This document shows positions 62,718 to 64,000 of a DNA stretch of 64,000 nt, piece after piece (the first letter of the stretch is position 1; each line of letters begins with the position of its first letter). The stretch covers positions 124,001 to 188,000 of the forward strand of contig NZ_JBGFFE010000001.1 of NCBI RefSeq assembly GCF_041224415.1, in the 5' to 3' direction. Made by a program: the position numbers and the translations under genes. The stretch comes from Clostridium_B lapidicellarium. Its GTDB lineage: Bacteria; Bacillota; Clostridia; Clostridiales; Clostridiaceae. The notes beneath the pieces are model-generated. The model was not told where the DNA came from. It worked only from the letters and a program-made list of their open reading frames with translations, and made no database searches.

Positions 62718-64000
62718 TTATATTTCCATAATTATAGGCAATATCATGGGCTTTCTCTTTGTCTTTTCATAGAGAAATGATCTTAGTACTTCTTTTACAT
62801 TGGATTTTATGCTTGACCATTCCGTAATATGTTTTTCCTGACACTCTTTTAAAGCACCACGAACAAGCTGTTTGGCCTCCTCCATCAAATCCTCCGACTC
62901 TCTAACATAGACAAAACCTCTAGATATTATGTCAGGCCCTGCAATGACTTTACCGGTTCCCTTTTCAATCGTAATTACCACTGTAAGTATACCGTCCTGA
63001 GAAAGATGTCTCCTGTCTCTTAAAACTATATTCCCTACATCTCCAACTCCCAGGCCATCTACAAATACCTGTCCAGATACCACTTTTCCATTTTTTCTTA
63101 TGGAATTCTTAGTAACCTCTACAACATCTCCATTATCCGCAATAACTATATTCTTAGGACTGAGTCCAAGTTTCATCGCCAGATCTGCATGTTGTTTCAG
63201 ATGTCTGTATTCTCCATGAACAGGCATAAAAAATTTTGGTTTCACAAGAGTGTGAATGAGTTTTAATTCCTCCTGACAGGCATGCCCTGATACATGAACA
63301 TCTGCCAGAGCCTCGTATATCACCTGTGCTCCCTGTTTAAACAACTGATTTATCACCCTTGAAACCAATTTTTCATTTCCAGGTATGGGGTTCGCTGAAA
63401 TTATTATCGTATCTCCGGGAATGATGGTCACCTTTTTATGTTCACAAGCAGCCATCCTCGAGAGTGCCGACATGGGTTCCCCCTGACTTCCGGTAGTTAT
63501 TATCACTATTTTATTACCGGGATACTTGTTTATATCGTCTATACTTATAAGAGTGTTTTTCCTGATTTTTATATACCCCAGGTTCATAGCCACTTCCATT
63601 ATATTTTCCATGCTTCTGCCGGAAATAGCAACCTTCCTGCGGTACTTTTCCGCAGCAGTGATTACCTGCTGTATTCTATGAATATTAGATGCAAAAGTAG
63701 CAACTATTATTCTGCTTTTTGCCACTGCAAAAAATTTCTGAAATGTCTTGCCCACCGTCTTTTCCGACATGGTATATCCTGGCCTTTCCACATTGGTACT
63801 ATCGGCCAGCATAAGAAGTACCCCCTCTTTTCCAAGTTCAGCAAACCTAGCAAGATCAATTACACAGCCGTCAATGGGGGTGTAATCAACTTTAAAGTCA
63901 CCAGTATGAACTATTATCCCAACAGGAGTATGAACTGCAATAGCCATAGAATCAGCTATGCTGTGGCTAGTTCTTATAAATTCCACGGACATTCTATTTA
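62718..64000 (-). CDS. Ribonuclease J (C-terminal part, runs off window)
   Basis: RNase J is a metallo-beta-lactamase/beta-CASP enzyme with 5' exo- and endonuclease activity in mRNA decay and rRNA maturation. The roughly 427 visible residues include the metal motif HTGDFKVDYTP, the beta-CASP segment (FASNIHRIQQV; GRSMENIMEVA; TGSQGEPMSALSRMA), VHVSGHACQEE, MPVHGEYRHL and the C-terminal dimer region. The N-terminal HxHxDH metal motif is beyond the right edge; the frame is open there. Confidence 0.94.
   Translation of the reverse strand, partial: NRMSVEFIRTSHSIADSMAIAVHTPVGIIVHTGDFKVDYTPIDGCVIDLARFAELGKEGVLLMLADSTNVERPGYTMSEKTVGKTFQKFFAVAKSRIIVATFASNIHRIQQVITAAEKYRRKVAISGRSMENIMEVAMNLGYIKIRKNTLISIDDINKYPGNKIVIITTGSQGEPMSALSRMAACEHKKVTIIPGDTIIISANPIPGNEKLVSRVINQLFKQGAQVIYEALADVHVSGHACQEELKLIHTLVKPKFFMPVHGEYRHLKQHADLAMKLGLSPKNIVIADNGDVVEVTKNSIRKNGKVVSGQVFVDGLGVGDVGNIVLRDRRHLSQDGILTVVITIEKGTGKVIAGPDIISRGFVYVRESEDLMEEAKQLVRGALKECQEKHITEWSSIKSNVKEVLRSFLYEKTKRKPMILPIIMEI

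Noticed and set aside
1..64000. Prophage, transposon, toxin-antitoxin, defence or CRISPR system
   Set aside because: All genes belong to core functions. No transposase, integrase, terminal repeats or repeat array was seen.

Overview
The window looks like ordinary core chromosome from a low-GC, endospore-forming, anaerobic Firmicute, most likely Clostridium sensu stricto and perhaps near the C. kluyveri / C. ljungdahlii group. The evidence is strongly AT-rich third codon positions, AGGAGG-type ribosome sites, a full set of sporulation regulators (spoIIGA, sigE, sigG, sigK, spoIVA, spoVM, ylbJ, ylmC) and an adjacent pta-ackA pair for acetate production. The species is my inference and was not tested. 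I found 67 protein genes. All but three (tmcAL, ylbJ, rpmB) lie on the minus strand. I saw no tRNA, rRNA, insertion sequence, prophage or CRISPR array, and no stretch over 300 bases lacks a gene.

Layout, left to right. (1) 1-7000: 5' part of smc, a 31-residue membrane peptide, rnc, acpP, plsX, rpmF, yceD, ackA, pta, covering lipid precursors, ribosome parts and acetate metabolism. (2) 7176-9653, plus strand: tmcAL and the sporulation membrane gene ylbJ. (3) 9636-15478: a coiled-coil protein, coaD, rsmD, recG, fakA, asp23. (4) 15640-31192: rpmB facing a long block (spoVM, thiN, rpe, rsgA, prkC, prpC, rlmN, rsmB, yugP, fmt, def, priA, coaBC, rpoZ, gmk, remA, yicC) whose order closely follows the Bacillus subtilis ylo region. 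(5) 31383-36613: spoIVA, gpsA, der and a PDZ/radical-SAM protein of unknown role. (6) 36633-45193: a phosphate locus with a PiT transporter and its DUF47 partner, then phoU-pstB-pstA-pstC-pstS and phoR-phoP. (7) 45221-51979: pgeF, nrdR, ylmC, sigG, sigE, spoIIGA, ftsZ, ftsA, joining cell division to early sporulation. (8) 52178-57302: an orphan processive glycosyltransferase, an orphan pilT, an intact sigK and a divergent class B penicillin-binding protein. (9) 57381-64000: trhP, trmR, mltG, typA, a YlbF-family gene and the 3' part of an RNase J gene.

Several sets of genes probably work together. PstSCAB, PhoU and PhoPR form the high-affinity phosphate system beside a low-affinity PiT system. 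SpoIIGA processes pro-SigE, while SigG and SigK act later, and a promoter matching the SigF consensus precedes sigG. TrhP and TrmR make hydroxy- then methoxy-uridine at tRNA position 34. PrkC and PrpC are an opposed kinase/phosphatase pair. FakA feeds fatty acids into the PlsX/AcpP acyl-phosphate pathway. Many start codons were moved inward from the longest open frame because the first possible start lies inside the Shine-Dalgarno sequence.

I found no clearly new multi-gene system. The best leads are the PDZ/radical-SAM protein, the orphan glycosyltransferase, the YlbF/RNase J pairing, a hairpin over the sigK ribosome site, and a small membrane gene whose start lies in a palindromic repeat.
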